Below, piece after piece: positions 1 through 9,143 of a stretch of 64,000 nt of DNA; within the stretch, counting starts at the first letter, position 1; the number at the start of each line of letters is the position of its first letter. The notes under the pieces were generated by a model. That model had not been told where the DNA came from and searched no databases. It saw only the letters and a list, made by a program, of their open reading frames with translations. This stretch comes from JACVRW01 sp963827065. GTDB taxonomy: Bacteria > Actinomycetota > Thermoleophilia > Solirubrobacterales > Thermoleophilaceae. Both the position numbers and the translations under genes were made by a program. The stretch spans positions 12,009-76,008 of the forward strand of contig CAWGZM010000002.1 of assembly GCA_963827065.1 (NCBI GenBank), in the 5' to 3' direction.

Positions 1-2
1 CC

Positions 3-1892
3 GTCGCACTGGCCCTCTGCGCACTCGCCCCTGCCGCGGCCCATGCCGCGCGCACCGCCTATGTCGCAGACGACGCGGACGTGACCGCCCAGCTCATGGT
101 CGGCCCGGGCGGCGCGCTTGCGCCGCTCGTCCCGCCCCAGCTCGACACCGATTCGCCGCGGCGCCTCACGATGACCCCGGACGGGACCTCGCTCTACATC
201 ACCGCCGGGCCGCCCGGCCACGGCAGCGTCCTGCAGTACGACGTGGCTGCTGACGGCACGGCGACCCCCAAGGCGGCGCCGGCAGTGGACGCGGGCGTGA
301 AGCCGACGGCGATCGCGATCGACCCGGCCGGCCAGACGCTGTACGTGGCCGACAAGGGCAGCAACGACGTACGCCAGTACCACGTCGGCGCGGGCGGCGC
401 GCTCGAGCCGCTCGCCACGGTCGTGCTGCACGGGTCGCCGGTCGGCCTCACCGTGGCTCCCGACGGGGCGCGCGTCTACCTGACTGTCGGCGGCTTCATC
501 AAGTCGATGGAGGTCGGCGAGGACGGTGGGCTCGATCCCGCCACGCTCGACGCGACCAGGACCGGCGGACTCCTCTCGGACGTCGTGATCACCCCCGACG
601 GCGACCATCTCTACGCCTCGAGCGACGACGGCATATTCGGCTTCGAGGTCGGCGACGACGGCTCGCTCAGCCGGCTCGGCCCGCCGGCAACCGCCACCGG
701 CGCAAAGGTCGGGTCGGTTGCCATCTCCGCCGACGGCAAGAGCCTCTACGCCGGGGTCGACTCCCGGGTGGGCGGCCGGCTTCTCCAGTTCACCATCGGC
801 GCGGGCGGATCACTCGTCCCCAAGGACCCGGCGAGCCTCGCAGTCGACGGCAAGCCCGGCGATCTCGCCATCACGCCCGACGGGCGCAGCCTGTACGTGG
901 CCGCCGGCGATCTCGAGCTCTTCGATCTCGATGCGACCGGGCTCGCCAGCCCGAAGGCTTCGGGCGCCGTCGACCTGGCGAAGGCGACCGGTGTCGTCGT
1001 CAGCCCGAACCAGGCGCCGGTGGCGCGCTTCGAGGTCGCCGTGGCGCCCGCCGGCAGCGCGGTCAGCTTCGACGCGGGCACGGCCTCCGATTCGGACGGC
1101 TCGATCACTCGCTATGACTGGAACTTCGGTGACGGCAACACGCTCCCGAATGGCGGCCCGCAGGTCGCACACGTCTATGCGCAGCCGGGCGCGTACGAGG
1201 CCACGCTCGTGGTGACAGACAACGAGGGCGCCTCGACGCTCACGATCTTCACCGGCAACTCGGTGCTGGGCAACGGCTCGCCCGCCGCAACGACCAGCCG
1301 GCTAGTGGTGGTGAGCGCGCCCGAGCTGCCGCTTCCCGCGCCGATCCCGGCGCAACCGGCCCGTCCGGTGCTCGGCGAGAGCGTGATCGTCGAGCCTGCC
1401 GCCGGCCGCGTGCGTGTGCGCCTGCCCGGCCAAGGAACCTTCGTCAACCTGCGCAGCCTGCGGGTGATTCCCGTCGGCTCGCTTGTCGACACCCGCCGCG
1501 GCAAGGCCCTTCTGAGCAGCGTGCGGGACCGCTCAGGCAGCGTTCAGCAGGGGCACTTCTCGAAGGGGGTCTTCCAGGTGCGCCAGCGGCGCTCCGAGCG
1601 CTACCTGACGGAGCTCGTACTGCGCGGGGAGATCGGGCCGTGCCCGGAGAGCGGGAGCGCGACCGCCTCTGCGCGGGCAAGCCGGAAGCTCTGGGGCAAC
1701 GGCAACGGCCGCTTCCGAACCCGTGGCCGTTACTCGTCGGGAGCGGTGCGCGGAACCCGCTGGCTGGTGGCCGACACGTGCGACGGGACGCTCACCGTGG
1801 TCCGGCGCGGGCGCGTGGCGGTGCGCGACTTCACACGCGACATCACCACTGTGCTCGAGAAGGGCGAGCGCTACCTGGCGCGTCCGCGCTAG
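3..1892 (+). CDS. Secreted YVTN-type beta-propeller protein with PKD domain (5' truncated)
   Basis: The reading frame is open from the window edge, and bases 3-50 encode the hydrophobic end of a signal peptide finishing in AHA-ART, so the true start lies upstream and the GTG at 81 is internal. Six or so repeats of about 45 residues with PDGxxLY-like cores (for example LTMTPDGTSLYI, LAITPDGRSLYVA) indicate a YVTN/lactonase-like seven-bladed propeller. A PKD domain follows, with SDSDGSITRYDWNFGDG and HVYAQPGAYEATLVV. The last 150 residues are basic and FecR-like (RGTRWLVADTCDGTLTVV...VLEKGERY), a C-terminal module I associate with exported proteins of this group. It is probably extracellular or wall-associated and its substrate is unknown. 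Its stop overlaps the stop of the convergent cupredoxin gene. Confidence 0.75.
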   Translation, partial: VALALCALAPAAAHAARTAYVADDADVTAQLMVGPGGALAPLVPPQLDTDSPRRLTMTPDGTSLYITAGPPGHGSVLQYDVAADGTATPKAAPAVDAGVKPTAIAIDPAGQTLYVADKGSNDVRQYHVGAGGALEPLATVVLHGSPVGLTVAPDGARVYLTVGGFIKSMEVGEDGGLDPATLDATRTGGLLSDVVITPDGDHLYASSDDGIFGFEVGDDGSLSRLGPPATATGAKVGSVAISADGKSLYAGVDSRVGGRLLQFTIGAGGSLVPKDPASLAVDGKPGDLAITPDGRSLYVAAGDLELFDLDATGLASPKASGAVDLAKATGVVVSPNQAPVARFEVAVAPAGSAVSFDAGTASDSDGSITRYDWNFGDGNTLPNGGPQVAHVYAQPGAYEATLVVTDNEGASTLTIFTGNSVLGNGSPAATTSRLVVVSAPELPLPAPIPAQPARPVLGESVIVEPAAGRVRVRLPGQGTFVNLRSLRVIPVGSLVDTRRGKALLSSVRDRSGSVQQGHFSKGVFQVRQRRSERYLTELVLRGEIGPCPESGSATASARASRKLWGNGNGRFRTRGRYSSGAVRGTRWLVADTCDGTLTVVRRGRVAVRDFTRDITTVLEKGERYLARPR

Positions 1893-2530
1893 GGCTGCGG
1901 CTCCACGCGCAGGGTCGCCGTCATGCCGGCCTCGGCGTGGCCGGTCAGTGAGCAGAAGAGCGTGTAGCGGCCGGCTGCCAACTCGATGCCCGCCGCCGGG
2001 TAGCCACCCGGGTCGGTCTCCGGGAAATGGTGCAGGGGCGCACCCCCGCCCTCGGGCTGCACGACCAGGTCGTGGGGGTCCTCGCCCTTGTTGCGCAGCT
2101 CGACGGTGACGAGCCCTGCGCCGACGAGCGGGCGCGAGAGCGCGAGCCGCCACTCGGTCGCGGTCACCGCCACGTAATCGGGGAGCGGCTGGGGAGCAGT
2201 GGGCGTGCCGGGCGCGCCCGGGTTCCCGGGGAGAGGCCCGGGGCCGCGCGTCCCCGGCGACGCGCCGCCGCCGACGTCCACGAGCCGGTCGAAGGCGCGG
2301 GGTGCGACACGCAGGCCGAGCCGCGTGCGCCGGCAGGCCCGACGGCGGACCTTCGCCCGGCGCGTACGCGAGGGGGCGCAGCGCTGTGCCTTGCGCGCGT
2401 GGCGCTCGGCCCCCGTCACGGCGCCGGGCTTGGCCGTCGCCGCGGCGTCCGCTCCCGCGTGCCCGGGCCCCGGCGCGCCGAGCGGCAGCGCCGTCGCCAC
2501 GAGGAGCGCGATCGCCGCGCGGGCGCTCAC
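1889..2530 (-). CDS. Secreted cupredoxin-domain protein
   Basis: 213 residues from a GTG whose bases overlap the stop of the upstream DUF1501 gene (GTGA), so translation is probably coupled. Residues 1-25 form a signal peptide ending in GHA. A 60-residue Arg/Lys-rich stretch and a Pro/Gly linker follow, then a plastocyanin-like domain over the last 100 residues. The type-1 copper ligands are all visible: His in EDPHDLVV, then Cys, His and Met in LFCSLTGHAEAGM. It is probably an exported electron carrier or copper protein acting with the DUF1501/DUF1800 pair. The longer open frame extending upstream runs through the DUF1501 gene out of frame and is not used. The specific redox partner cannot be told from sequence. 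Confidence 0.8.
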   Translation of the reverse strand: MSARAAIALLVATALPLGAPGPGHAGADAAATAKPGAVTGAERHARKAQRCAPSRTRRAKVRRRACRRTRLGLRVAPRAFDRLVDVGGGASPGTRGPGPLPGNPGAPGTPTAPQPLPDYVAVTATEWRLALSRPLVGAGLVTVELRNKGEDPHDLVVQPEGGGAPLHHFPETDPGGYPAAGIELAAGRYTLFCSLTGHAEAGMTATLRVEPQP

Positions 2531-3891
2531 TGCAACACGAGCTGCGGGCGCGTGAACGAGCCCGCGTTCGGGATGATCCCGTCCGCGCCCACGCCGAGCC
2601 ATTGCTCGAGGAGCGCGGAGTACACGCCCCGGAAGTCCGCGGTGTGGCGCAGGTTGCTGCGGTTGTCGAGCTGCGCGAGCCCCGGGAAACCCCCTACCAG
2701 CTCCCCGCTCGCCTGCGACCCGATCACGAAGCCCGCGCCCGCCGCGCCGTGGTCGGTGCCGCCCGCGTTCTCCTGCGGCCTGCGTCCGAACTCGCTCCAC
2801 ACGTGCACGAGCACGCGGTCGGCTAGGCCGGTCGCCTCGAGATCGCGCTGGAAGGCGCGCAGCGAGTCGCCGACCTCCTGCAGGTCGGGCGGCAGCGTCG
2901 CGAGCTGGTTCGCGTGCGTGTCGTAGCCGCCCGACTCGAGCGCGACCAGCTTCAGTGGGAGTCCAGCCTGCAGCAGCTTGACGATCCACGCGAGCCGCCT
3001 GCCGAAGGAGGTGTTCGGGTAGCCGGCGGGCAGCGTGATCGCGGTGTTGAACGGGGCGAGCTGCTCGCGCAGGCGCCCCGTGGCGGCGACGGCGGTCCGC
3101 GCCTGGCTCAGGCCGGTGTCGCTCGTCTGCGGGTCGCCCATGTCCGTGAACGCGTCGAGCATGCCGTTGTAGACCGAGCCGACGTCGTTCGCGTAGAAGT
3201 CGTATTCGTCAGGCTGTGAGACCGTCGCGATCGGCACGTCGCGCGCCGCCATCGAGGGCTGCAGGTCCCAGCCGAGCGTGAGGCCCTGGAGCGGGTTGTC
3301 GGCCGCGCCGTGGCGATCGAGGTAGCGGCCGAGCCAGCCCCAGCGCCCGAACGGGTTGACCTCGCCGACCTCCCAGTAGTGGCGGCTGGTGAAGTGAGAC
3401 TGGTTGGGGTCGGTGTAGCCGATCGCCGGCATGACGGTCACCTTCTCCTCCGCGTCGAGCTCGGCGAGGCCCGCCAGCGCCGGGTGCCAGCGCAGCGTGG
3501 GGTCGAGCCGCACGCCCGCGCCCTGGCCCTCCGGCAGGCCCAGCTCGGGCCGCAGGCTCGCGTACTGCGGGTGGTTCGCCTGCGTGGGAGCCAGCAGCGT
3601 GAGCGAATCGGCGCCGCCCGACAGGAAAACCGAGACGAGCACCCGCTCGCCGGAGGCCTGGGCCGCCGCACTCGAGATGCCCTCCTCGAACTCGCGCGGG
3701 CCCATGCCGGCCGCGCCGTACACGGCCAGCGCGAGCCCCGCCGAACGCGAGATGAACGACCGTCGCGACAGGCCGGTGCCGGCCGGCAGCGGCATGCCGT
3801 TCTCGATCGCCGGCAGCCCGCGCCCCGCCTCGGCGGCGGCGCGCCGCAGGATCTGGGTCCGGGAGTAGTCGTTGCATCCGCAGTTCGGCAT
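2527..3891 (-). CDS. DUF1501 family protein with Tat signal
   Basis: 454 residues starting at an ATG two bases after the DUF1800 stop. A 41-residue Cys-containing leader precedes a twin-arginine motif (LSRRSFISRSAG, residues 41-52) and a hydrophobic stretch, so the protein is probably exported folded through Tat. The body is typical of DUF1501, a sulfatase/alkaline-phosphatase-like fold family: VFLSGGADSLTLLAP near the start, NQSHFTSRHYWEVG, and near the end VHVWSEFGRRPQENAGGTDHGAAG, which resembles a metal-binding site. DUF1501 and DUF1800 genes are commonly adjacent across bacteria and their joint role is unknown. No frame break is visible. Confidence 0.85.
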   Translation of the reverse strand: MPNCGCNDYSRTQILRRAAAEAGRGLPAIENGMPLPAGTGLSRRSFISRSAGLALAVYGAAGMGPREFEEGISSAAAQASGERVLVSVFLSGGADSLTLLAPTQANHPQYASLRPELGLPEGQGAGVRLDPTLRWHPALAGLAELDAEEKVTVMPAIGYTDPNQSHFTSRHYWEVGEVNPFGRWGWLGRYLDRHGAADNPLQGLTLGWDLQPSMAARDVPIATVSQPDEYDFYANDVGSVYNGMLDAFTDMGDPQTSDTGLSQARTAVAATGRLREQLAPFNTAITLPAGYPNTSFGRRLAWIVKLLQAGLPLKLVALESGGYDTHANQLATLPPDLQEVGDSLRAFQRDLEATGLADRVLVHVWSEFGRRPQENAGGTDHGAAGAGFVIGSQASGELVGGFPGLAQLDNRSNLRHTADFRGVYSALLEQWLGVGADGIIPNAGSFTRPQLVLQ

Positions 3892-3893
3892 GG

Positions 3894-5651
3894 TCAGCTC
3901 GTCTGGAGGTCGGGGGAGGCGTAGATGAGCATCCGCAGCGCGTTCTGGCGCCAGGCGCGGTAGCGGTTGCGGTTGGTGCCGGTGAGGTTGCCGGGCACGC
4001 TGCTCGCCGCGAAGGCGGCGAGGATCGAGAGCGTCTCGGGCGTGAGGTCCGGGTCGGCCCAGAAGGCACGGGCCGCTGCGAGCGCCTGCTCGGGTGTCTC
4101 GTCGGCGCTGTAGGTGTTGATCGCGGTGCCCGTGATGTGGCGTCCCTCGTAGGCGCGCCGTACGAGCTCCCAGCGCCCCTTGACGGTCATCGTGTCGAGC
4201 CAGCGCGTGTCGTCCCAGCCAGCGACATCGGGCGGGTAGAAGAGCCGCTGGCCGGCGTCGTCCGACTGCCAGATGAGGTCCTCGCGATCGACGGTCCGCT
4301 GCAGCCTGCGATACAGGCCGGCGAGGAAGACGACCGGCGGCTTGACGAGGCGCTGGCCGGCGTACAGGTCCGGGTGCATGAGGATCGCCTCGAGCAGCGG
4401 GCGCACCTGGTAGCCGCTCCAGACATAGAGGCTCTCGAGCGCCTGGCGGTCGCTCGCCGACGGCGGTGTGGCGATGAAGTAGCTCCAGAGCTTCTCCACG
4501 AAGAACGACGGATGCATCGAGTGCCCGACGCACAGCCGGACCGCGTCCTCCCAGGTCCACCTGCCGGCTTGCCCGAAGACCGTCTTCACGCCGGCGTCAT
4601 GCCGGGTGGGGTCGAAGCGGAAGTTGTGGTAGAGCTGCTCGGCGCTCCAGGAGCTGCGCCAACCCGTGAGCGCCCGCGCAAGCTCGCGCACGTCGGTCTC
4701 CGTGTACGCGCCGCGATCGGCGCCGAGCGTGAACAGCTCCATCAGCTCGCGCGCGTAGTTCTCGTTCGGGCGGCCCTTCGCGTTCTGGTCCTGGTTCAGC
4801 CAGACGATCATCGCGCCGTCGGTCGTCACGTCGCGGACCAGCTGGTCGAAGCGGCCGAGCGCATGGCGGCGGAACGTCTCGTTCTGGGTGAGCATCAGCT
4901 CCTGGTCGCCGACGCCGTCGTTCGAGGTGGCGAACCAGTCGTGCCAGACGAGCGTCATGCGCTCGACGAGCGGCTGGCTCGTGCGGATCATGCGATCGAG
5001 GAACCAGAGGTGGTCGTGCCCGTAGCGGTCGACCGGCTTGATCGGGATGACCGGATCCGTGTCGAGCTCGTAGGCCTTGTACACGGGAGGCGCGCCCGTG
5101 AAGGTGGGCGGCCCCTCCGGCCTGGTGAGGGCGGCGACCGCGCGGTGCAGGCCGACCGCGGCGAGGAACTCGGCGTGGCCGGGCGAAGGACCGAAGCCGG
5201 CGCGCCACAGAAGGCGCTCCGCCTGGCGCACGCCGAAGGGACCGGAGTAGACCGCGATCGGCGAGGAGAGCCGCAGGTCGGACGGTGGCGGAGGAGCGGG
5301 CGGCGGCGGAACCGGGGCCTTCGGCACGACCCGCGGCTTCGCCGGCTTGCGCTTGTGCTTGCGCTTGCGCGTGCACGCCTTGAGCCGGCGCTTGCGGCGC
5401 TTGCGCGCGCTGTCGACGGCGTACGGCGAGTCGACCTCGCCGCGTCCCCGCACGACCCCGGCGCGACCTCCAGCGGAGCCGGCGCGCGGCCGCCGTGCCT
5501 CCGGATAGGGCGACTCGAATGTCGAGCGCCGGGCGCGCTTGCGGCGGCGCTTCGGAGGACGCGGAGGCGCGCAGCGTGGCTTCGTCTTGCGGCGCTTTTT
5601 CAGCTTGCGATTCTGCTTGCGGCGCGCCGCGGCCTCGGCGATCGGATCCAC
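3894..5651 (-). CDS. DUF1800 family protein with very basic N-terminus
   Basis: 585 residues from a GTG start. Residues 1 to about 115 are extraordinarily rich in Lys and Arg (KQNRKLKKRRKTKPR, KRRRKRARR, RKRRKRRLK, KHKRKPAKP), followed by a Pro-rich linker. The DUF1800 domain begins near residue 130 (RQAERLLWRAGFGPSPGHAEF) and includes LVWHDWFATSNDGV, NENYARELMELFTLG and FYPPDVAGWDDTRWLD, all characteristic of the family. No conventional signal peptide is visible, so export may depend on the Tat-carrying DUF1501 partner or on a start outside the one chosen. It is the first gene of a three-gene operon with DUF1501 and a cupredoxin. Function is unknown. Confidence 0.8.
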   Translation of the reverse strand: MDPIAEAAARRKQNRKLKKRRKTKPRCAPPRPPKRRRKRARRSTFESPYPEARRPRAGSAGGRAGVVRGRGEVDSPYAVDSARKRRKRRLKACTRKRKHKRKPAKPRVVPKAPVPPPPAPPPPSDLRLSSPIAVYSGPFGVRQAERLLWRAGFGPSPGHAEFLAAVGLHRAVAALTRPEGPPTFTGAPPVYKAYELDTDPVIPIKPVDRYGHDHLWFLDRMIRTSQPLVERMTLVWHDWFATSNDGVGDQELMLTQNETFRRHALGRFDQLVRDVTTDGAMIVWLNQDQNAKGRPNENYARELMELFTLGADRGAYTETDVRELARALTGWRSSWSAEQLYHNFRFDPTRHDAGVKTVFGQAGRWTWEDAVRLCVGHSMHPSFFVEKLWSYFIATPPSASDRQALESLYVWSGYQVRPLLEAILMHPDLYAGQRLVKPPVVFLAGLYRRLQRTVDREDLIWQSDDAGQRLFYPPDVAGWDDTRWLDTMTVKGRWELVRRAYEGRHITGTAINTYSADETPEQALAAARAFWADPDLTPETLSILAAFAASSVPGNLTGTNRNRYRAWRQNALRMLIYASPDLQTS

Positions 5652-5737
5652 GAGTTTCGCATCGGCCCGCGGCGATTCTCCGCCTGAGTCGGTGCGGGGT
5701 CCCCTAGTACATCCGTCCGCTCGACGGCCCGGATGCG

Positions 5738-7021
5738 CTACGTGATGCGGTCGAGACGCCGGACGATCGTCCGCGCGTGCTGCACGAAGGCATCGGGGTC
5801 GAAGACGGCGTCGAGGTCCAGCTCAGGGGCGGCTTCGCTGAGCAGGTCGCGGAACTCGATGCCTTCGTCCCAGGCGCGCTGGGCCGCCCCCTGCACGGTG
5901 CGGTAGGCGTCGTCGCGCGAGCGCCCCGCCTCGACCAGCGCGAGCAGCGCGCGCTGCGAGTAGAGGGCACCGTGCGTTGCGTTCAGGTTCTCCCGCATGC
6001 GATCCGCATGGATAATCATCCCCTCGACCACCCGGACGGCGAGGTGCTGGGCGTAGTCGAGCAAGATCGTCGCGTCCGGCAGCGACACGCGCTCCACGGA
6101 CGAGTGCGAGATGTCGCGCTCGTGCCAGAGCGCCACGTTCTCGAGGCCCGTGAGCGCGTAGGCGCGCAAGAGCCGGGCGATGCCCGATATGCGCTCGCTC
6201 ACGATCGGGTTGCGCTTGTGGGGCATCGCGGACGAGCCCTTCTGGGAGCCCTCGCGGAACGGCTCCTCGACCTCGCGCACCTCGGTCCGCTGCAGGTGGC
6301 GAATCTCCGTGGCGAAGCGCTCGAGCCCCGCGCCTGCGAGCGCGATCGCCTCGAGCAGCTCGGCGTGACGGTCGCGCGGCACCACCTGCGTCGACACGTC
6401 CTCGCGGCCCAGGCCGAGCCGGCGCAGCACGGCCTCCTCGATCTCCGGCCCGTTGGCGGCGTAGGTGCCGACGGCACCGGATAGCGCGCCCACCGACACG
6501 GTCTCGGCGGCCCGCTCGAGCCGGCGCGTGTTGCGGTGCGCCTCGAAGGCGAAGCCGGCGAGCTTGACGCCGAAGGTCGTCGGCTCGGCGTGCACGCCGT
6601 GGGTGCGGCCGACGCAGAGCGTGTCCACCTGCTCGCGCGCGCGCCTGATCAGCGCATCGCGGTAGTCGTGCGCGCCGCCGACCAGCACCATCGCCGCCTG
6701 CGAGAGCTGCAGCCCGAGCCCCGTGTCGAGGACGTCCGACGAGGTCAGCCCGTGGTGCACCCAGCGGCCCTGCTCGCCGACCGACTCCGCCACCACGTCG
6801 ACGAACGCCGCGACGTCGTGGTCGGTCACCTTCTCGCGCTCGTTGACGGCCTCGACCGTGAAGGCGGCGCGGTCACGGATGACGGCCCCGTCCTCCTCCG
6901 GCACGACCCCCTGCTCGACGAGCGCGTCGACCACGGCGAGCTCGACCTGGAGCCAGGTGTCGAGCTTGCGCCGCTCGGACCAGATCGCCCCCATCTCGGG
7001 CCGGGTGTAGCGCTCGATCAC
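5738..7021 (-). CDS. purB: Adenylosuccinate lyase
   Basis: 427 residues, normal length for the short bacterial PurB type. It belongs to the fumarase/aspartase superfamily and cleaves SAICAR to AICAR and adenylosuccinate to AMP in cytosolic purine synthesis. Visible hallmarks are the N-terminal MIERYTRPEMGAIWS, the catalytic-region HHGLTSSDVLDTG, and the superfamily signature GSSAMPHKRNP near residue 265. The ATG lies 16 bases after the purE stop, and the gene is the last of the GYD-purD-purE-purB operon. Nothing unusual is seen. Confidence 0.96.
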   Translation of the reverse strand: MIERYTRPEMGAIWSERRKLDTWLQVELAVVDALVEQGVVPEEDGAVIRDRAAFTVEAVNEREKVTDHDVAAFVDVVAESVGEQGRWVHHGLTSSDVLDTGLGLQLSQAAMVLVGGAHDYRDALIRRAREQVDTLCVGRTHGVHAEPTTFGVKLAGFAFEAHRNTRRLERAAETVSVGALSGAVGTYAANGPEIEEAVLRRLGLGREDVSTQVVPRDRHAELLEAIALAGAGLERFATEIRHLQRTEVREVEEPFREGSQKGSSAMPHKRNPIVSERISGIARLLRAYALTGLENVALWHERDISHSSVERVSLPDATILLDYAQHLAVRVVEGMIIHADRMRENLNATHGALYSQRALLALVEAGRSRDDAYRTVQGAAQRAWDEGIEFRDLLSEAAPELDLDAVFDPDAFVQHARTIVRRLDRIT

Positions 7022-7037
7022 CGGCTGATGCCCGTGC

Positions 7038-7520
7038 TCAGACGCTCAGGATGCGCGCCGCGAGCACGGCGGCGTTCTTCGCGTTGTCGACGCCGACGGT
7101 CGCCACCGGCACGCCCGGCGGCATCTGCGAGATCGCGAGCAGCGCGTCGAGCCCGCCCGCCACCGAGGTCTTCGAGGTGAGCGGTACGCCGATCACGGGC
7201 AGATCGGTGTGCGCCGCGACCACGCCCGGCAGCGCCGCGGCGAGACCGGCTCCGGCGATGATCACCTTGAGCCCGCGCATGCGCGCGTTCTTCGCGTAGT
7301 CGGCCACCGTGTCCGGGTCGCGGTGCGCGCTCATCACGCGCATCTCGTGGCGGACGCCGAGCTCCTCGAGCTGCGTGGCCGCCTTCTCCATCATCGGCAT
7401 GTCGCTCTTCGAGCCCATGACGATGCCTACCTGCGGCGCGTCGTCCACGTCGAGCTCGTCGAACTGGTGCTCGACAGCCGTCTCGGTCACGGGCGCAGCC
7501 GGGAACTCCTCGGTGCTCAC
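7038..7520 (-). CDS. purE: N5-carboxyaminoimidazole ribonucleotide mutase (PurE class I)
   Basis: 160 residues, starting at a GTG whose bases overlap the purD stop (GTGA). It converts N5-CAIR to CAIR in purine synthesis and class I enzymes form octamers. The substrate-binding motifs are present: GIVMGSKSDMPMM near residue 33, MSAHRDPD near residue 64, and the Gly/Ala-rich AGAGLAAALPGVVAAHT with GVPL downstream. The first 30 residues are an acidic extension not part of the core fold. I did not see a purK gene in this window, although class I PurE normally needs one elsewhere in the genome. Confidence 0.95.
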   Translation of the reverse strand: MSTEEFPAAPVTETAVEHQFDELDVDDAPQVGIVMGSKSDMPMMEKAATQLEELGVRHEMRVMSAHRDPDTVADYAKNARMRGLKVIIAGAGLAAALPGVVAAHTDLPVIGVPLTSKTSVAGGLDALLAISQMPPGVPVATVGVDNAKNAAVLAARILSV

Positions 7521-8779
7521 GCCTCGACCCTATCCACTGCGCGCAGTGCGATGTCGGTTCGCATCTGCCGTCCGTCGAACTCGATCTCGGACGCGGCGGC
7601 GTAGGCGCGCTCGCGCGCCTCGGCGGGCCCGTCGCCGAGGGCCGTCACGGCGAGCACGCGGCCGCCGGCGGTCACGATCTCGCCGTCGCGCTCGGCCGTG
7701 CCGGCGTGGAACACCTCGGCGCCGGCCGCAGCCGCGGCGTCGAGCCCCGAGATGACGTCGCCCTTCGAGGATGACTCGGGATAGCCACGCGATGCCAGCA
7801 CGACCGTCACCGCCCAGTCGCCAGACCACTCGGGCTCGACACCCTCGAGCCCGCCGAGGCGCGTCGAGGCCTCGAGCAGCTCGAGCAGGTCGGAGCGCAG
7901 CCGCGGCAGGACGGCCTGCGTCTCCGGGTCGCCGAAGCGGGCGTTGTACTCGAGCACCTTCGGCCCCGCCGGGCCCATCATGAGCCCCGCGTAGAGCACG
8001 CCGTGGAAGGGCGTGCCGCGCCGGCGCAGCTCGTCGACGATCGGCTGGTGGACGACCGCGGCGAGCTCCTGGGCGCGTGCATCGTCGAACCCGGGCACGG
8101 GCGAGTAGCTCCCCATTCCGCCCGTGTTCGGCCCCTCGTCGCCGTCGAAGATGCGCTTGTAGTCCTGGGCGGGAGCGAGCGGCAGCGCGCGCTCGCCGTC
8201 GCAGAGCGCGAGCAGCGAGAGCTCCTCGCCCTCGAGGAACTCCTCCAGCACGACCTCGGTCTCGCCGAAGCGGCGCTCGCCGAAGAAGACGTCGAGCGCG
8301 GCGCGCGCCTCGCGTTCGTCCGCGGCGATGATCACGCCCTTGCCGGCGGCGAGCACGTCCGCCTTCAGCACCGCCGGATAGGAAGCGCAGGCGAGGTGCT
8401 CCGCCGCCTCCTCGCGCGTGCGGAACAGGACGTGCGAGGCGGTGGGCACGCCCGTCTCCTTCATCAGCTGCTTCGCGTAGGCCTTCGAGCCCTCGATGCG
8501 GGCGGCCTCCCCGGTCGGCCCGAAGGCCGCTATGCCCGCCGCGGCCAACTCGTCGACGAGCCCGGCGACGAGCGGCGCCTCTGGCCCGACCACCACCAGG
8601 TCGACGCCGCGCTCACGCGCGAGGCCGACGAGATCGTCGTCCGGCAGGCACTCGACGCCGTCCCGGGCGATGCCGGCGTTACCGGGCGCACACAGCAGCT
8701 CCGGCCTGCGCGGGCTGCGGAGCAGCGTGCGGACGAGCGCGTGCTCGCGTCCTCCGCCGCCGACTACGAGAACTGTCAA
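7517..8779 (-). CDS. purD: Phosphoribosylamine-glycine ligase
   Basis: 420 residues if translation starts at the TTG that overlaps the stop of the GYD gene (TTGA). The frame extends further upstream but only through the GYD gene, and the first recognisable residues of the family (TVLVVGGGGREHALV) begin here. GARS is an ATP-grasp enzyme that joins glycine to phosphoribosylamine. Key segments are GSKAYAKQLMKETGVPT, the ATP-grasp loop LKADVLAAGKGVIIA, and the metal-binding LEYNARFGDPETQAVLPRL. It is translationally coupled on both sides within the purine operon. Confidence 0.95.
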   Translation of the reverse strand: MTVLVVGGGGREHALVRTLLRSPRRPELLCAPGNAGIARDGVECLPDDDLVGLARERGVDLVVVGPEAPLVAGLVDELAAAGIAAFGPTGEAARIEGSKAYAKQLMKETGVPTASHVLFRTREEAAEHLACASYPAVLKADVLAAGKGVIIAADEREARAALDVFFGERRFGETEVVLEEFLEGEELSLLALCDGERALPLAPAQDYKRIFDGDEGPNTGGMGSYSPVPGFDDARAQELAAVVHQPIVDELRRRGTPFHGVLYAGLMMGPAGPKVLEYNARFGDPETQAVLPRLRSDLLELLEASTRLGGLEGVEPEWSGDWAVTVVLASRGYPESSSKGDVISGLDAAAAAGAEVFHAGTAERDGEIVTAGGRVLAVTALGDGPAEARERAYAAASEIEFDGRQMRTDIALRAVDRVEA

Positions 8780-9057
8780 AGCGCCGCGATGAAGTCGTCC
8801 ACGGGAATCGCGGCCAGTGTCTCGTAGTGGCTCGTGCCGCGCGAGCCGAGCTCCATCGAGACGCGCGCGATCGTCTTCTCGTCCGGCGCCTCGACGATGT
8901 TCACGAAGTCGTAGCGCCCGAGCACGGCCCACTGCGCGGTGACGGTCACGCCGAGCTGCTCGATCTCCTTGTTCACCTCGCGAATGCGCTGCGGGTTGCT
9001 CTTGAGCGTCTGCACGCCCTCGGGTGTAAGGGTGGACAGCATCACGAAGGTCGGCAC
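8776..9057 (-). CDS. GYD domain protein
   Basis: 93 residues from a GTG with AAAGGA upstream as a plausible ribosome-binding site. The sequence is a single GYD domain: MPTFVMLSTLTPEGVQTLK, then the name-giving motif as GRYDFVNIVEAPDE (here with Arg before YD), and a C-terminal TLAAIPVDDF. The fold is ferredoxin-like and the biochemical role of the family is not established. It is the first gene of the purine operon, coupled to purD by a 4-base overlap, which suggests co-expression with purine synthesis. Confidence 0.85.
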   Translation of the reverse strand: MPTFVMLSTLTPEGVQTLKSNPQRIREVNKEIEQLGVTVTAQWAVLGRYDFVNIVEAPDEKTIARVSMELGSRGTSHYETLAAIPVDDFIAAL

Positions 9058-9143
9058 GGTGTTCCTTTCGCTGGAGACCTACTTCGCGCGTGAATGTAGC
9101 CTGACGGCGCAGCGCGCGCCCACACCCAATCTGGAGAGTCCGA

